In this document: positions 63,001-64,000 of the stretch, in pieces
Numbering within the stretch: the stretch's first letter is position 1
Layout of the letters: the number at the start of each line of letters is the position of its first letter
Source of the DNA: Synaphobranchus kaupii
Lineage: Eukaryota; Chordata; Actinopteri; Anguilliformes; Synaphobranchidae
Assembly: GCA_029718625.1 (NCBI GenBank)
Contig: CM056376.1
Span: 107,661,105 to 107,725,104 of the forward strand
Direction: 5' to 3'
Length of the DNA: 64,000 nt
Translations under genes and position numbers: made by a program
The notes under the pieces: model-generated
What the model was told of the DNA's origin: nothing
Seen by the model: only the letters and a program-made list of their open reading frames with translations
The model's database searches: none

Positions 63001-64000
63001 TCACTTCAGAAGACATGGAAGACATGATGACAGGGAGGACACTGTTTAAAGCTTACTTACTTTATAAACTCTCTCTCTCTCGCTCAACCACACACACGTA
63101 AACACAAATACAAACACATACTCATTTGAACCCAACCCCAACTACTGGCACAAAATCTCACGCATCAAATAAATATGTCACCCATTTCCTTTTCTTTTCA
63201 ATAATTATTTTGGTGTTTGCCTCAGTGGTCACTGCCCCTCAGGCTATGACAGACAGCTGTGTCCCTCACTGCCAGCAAAATGCAGTTTCTCAGTTTTTAT
63301 TTATTTATTTTTCATATTTGGGACATTTGACATGAATGAAGTGATTCCGGCGAACAGGTGTTCTCCCTTATGTGGATGTATTATTTGTCATGTATTGTGA
63401 GAAAGTGCAGTTCTTCCTCAACCTTTTTGAGTCGAGTGTGAGCACGGTCGGTTGCCAGACTGCTCTCAGTTCTTCTCCGCTTTGTATCAGCTGGTTGCAT
63501 AATTTGTATTATTAGGGCATGATTGTACTCAGTGGTTGTGTTTAATTTTTACCTTTGCATCCTGATAAGTGACGTGCATAGTGTAGCTTTGTTCCTTTGT
63601 CTCTTTATCCAGAGTTTTGTTTTTTTGGCGTACTGTGATGAGATATGTATGTTTATGGCATGAAACGTCCTTTGTGCATTTTCTCTTGGTTCATTCACAC
63701 CACACCGAAAATTGGAATCTTTTTTAAAATGCTATTTTAGCCCTCTTCTAAAGATTTTTTTGATTCTAAGTCTTCGTCTTCTTTCTCCCCTGAAATAGCT
63801 CCAGTCTCTCAGTGTGGAGTGCCGAGTGTGTTAAACTGAACTGTAGAACCGCTTCTTGTCAGCTCTGTCCCAGAGTGAAGATTTTAGGCCGTTTACTGAG
63901 GCAGTGCCAGCTACAAAAAAAGGAAGAAGTTTTCCAGGATTTAATTTAATACAGAATTTCAACTGTTATGCTGCTTGTGAAATAGTATTCATGTAATATA
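63001..64000. other. svep1 intron 3, no exon to the window end
   Basis: No gene or clear repeat recognised. Short CA-rich (63089-63120) and CT patches only. Confidence 0.5.

Noticed and set aside
50913..64000. Search for svep1 exon 4 (expected CPSGTYKP-like coding start)
   Set aside because: No acceptor followed by a matching frame was seen, so the exon is taken to lie beyond the window.

Overview
The window is a piece of a vertebrate genome, almost certainly a teleost or other ray-finned fish. The evidence is split genes with GT-AG introns, Tc1/mariner, hAT, Harbinger and Ty3/gypsy elements, tRNA-derived SINEs ending in the fish-type tail (gtaagtcgctctggataaga), and very abundant GT, GA and poly-C/G tracts. 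I cannot name the species. Most of the sequence is non-coding, and most open frames in it are microsatellite translations or chance.

Layout. 1-3.27 kb: the 3' part of a Ty3/gypsy retrotransposon (end of RT, RNase H, integrase, chromodomain) followed by its LTR. 3.3-13.3 kb: a transposon-rich stretch with several perfect or near-perfect palindromes, two Tc1-like ends, a three-exon minus-strand gene fragment of the DUF4806-like type, a frameshifted terminal exon of a SAMD3-like multicopy family, and a complete non-autonomous hAT element with an 8-bp target duplication. 13.9-18.4 kb: a tandem duplication of about 870 bp. Its first copy is split by a 2.4-kb insertion, which is itself split by a hAT remnant that carries a SINE, so a four-step order of events can be read. 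19.0-20.7 kb: a plus-strand CXC chemokine gene with three coding exons, an ELR-CXC motif and an unusually short C-terminus. 20.7-28.6 kb: intergenic, with MITEs and simple repeats.

28.6 kb to the right edge: the 5' end of svep1 (polydom). Three coding exons are present (28637-29140, 49447-49702, 50736-50912) and encode the signal peptide, the complete von Willebrand factor A domain and the first cysteine-rich/EGF-like segment. The exons join in phase. Intron 1 is 20.3 kb, intron 2 is 1.0 kb, and intron 3 runs past the window end. The introns hold a 1.1-kb palindromic Tc1-type element, hAT and Harbinger MITEs, SINEs, two unrelated minisatellites side by side, and several hundred bases of GT/GA repeat starting 16 bases after the first splice donor.

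The two recognisable host genes (chemokine and svep1) are both on the plus strand, about 8 kb apart, and nothing suggests they act together. I did not find a new multi-gene system. The most interesting items are the ELR-bearing short chemokine, the datable nested insertion stack upstream of it, the large transcribed palindromes, and the UG-repeat block against the svep1 exon 1 donor.
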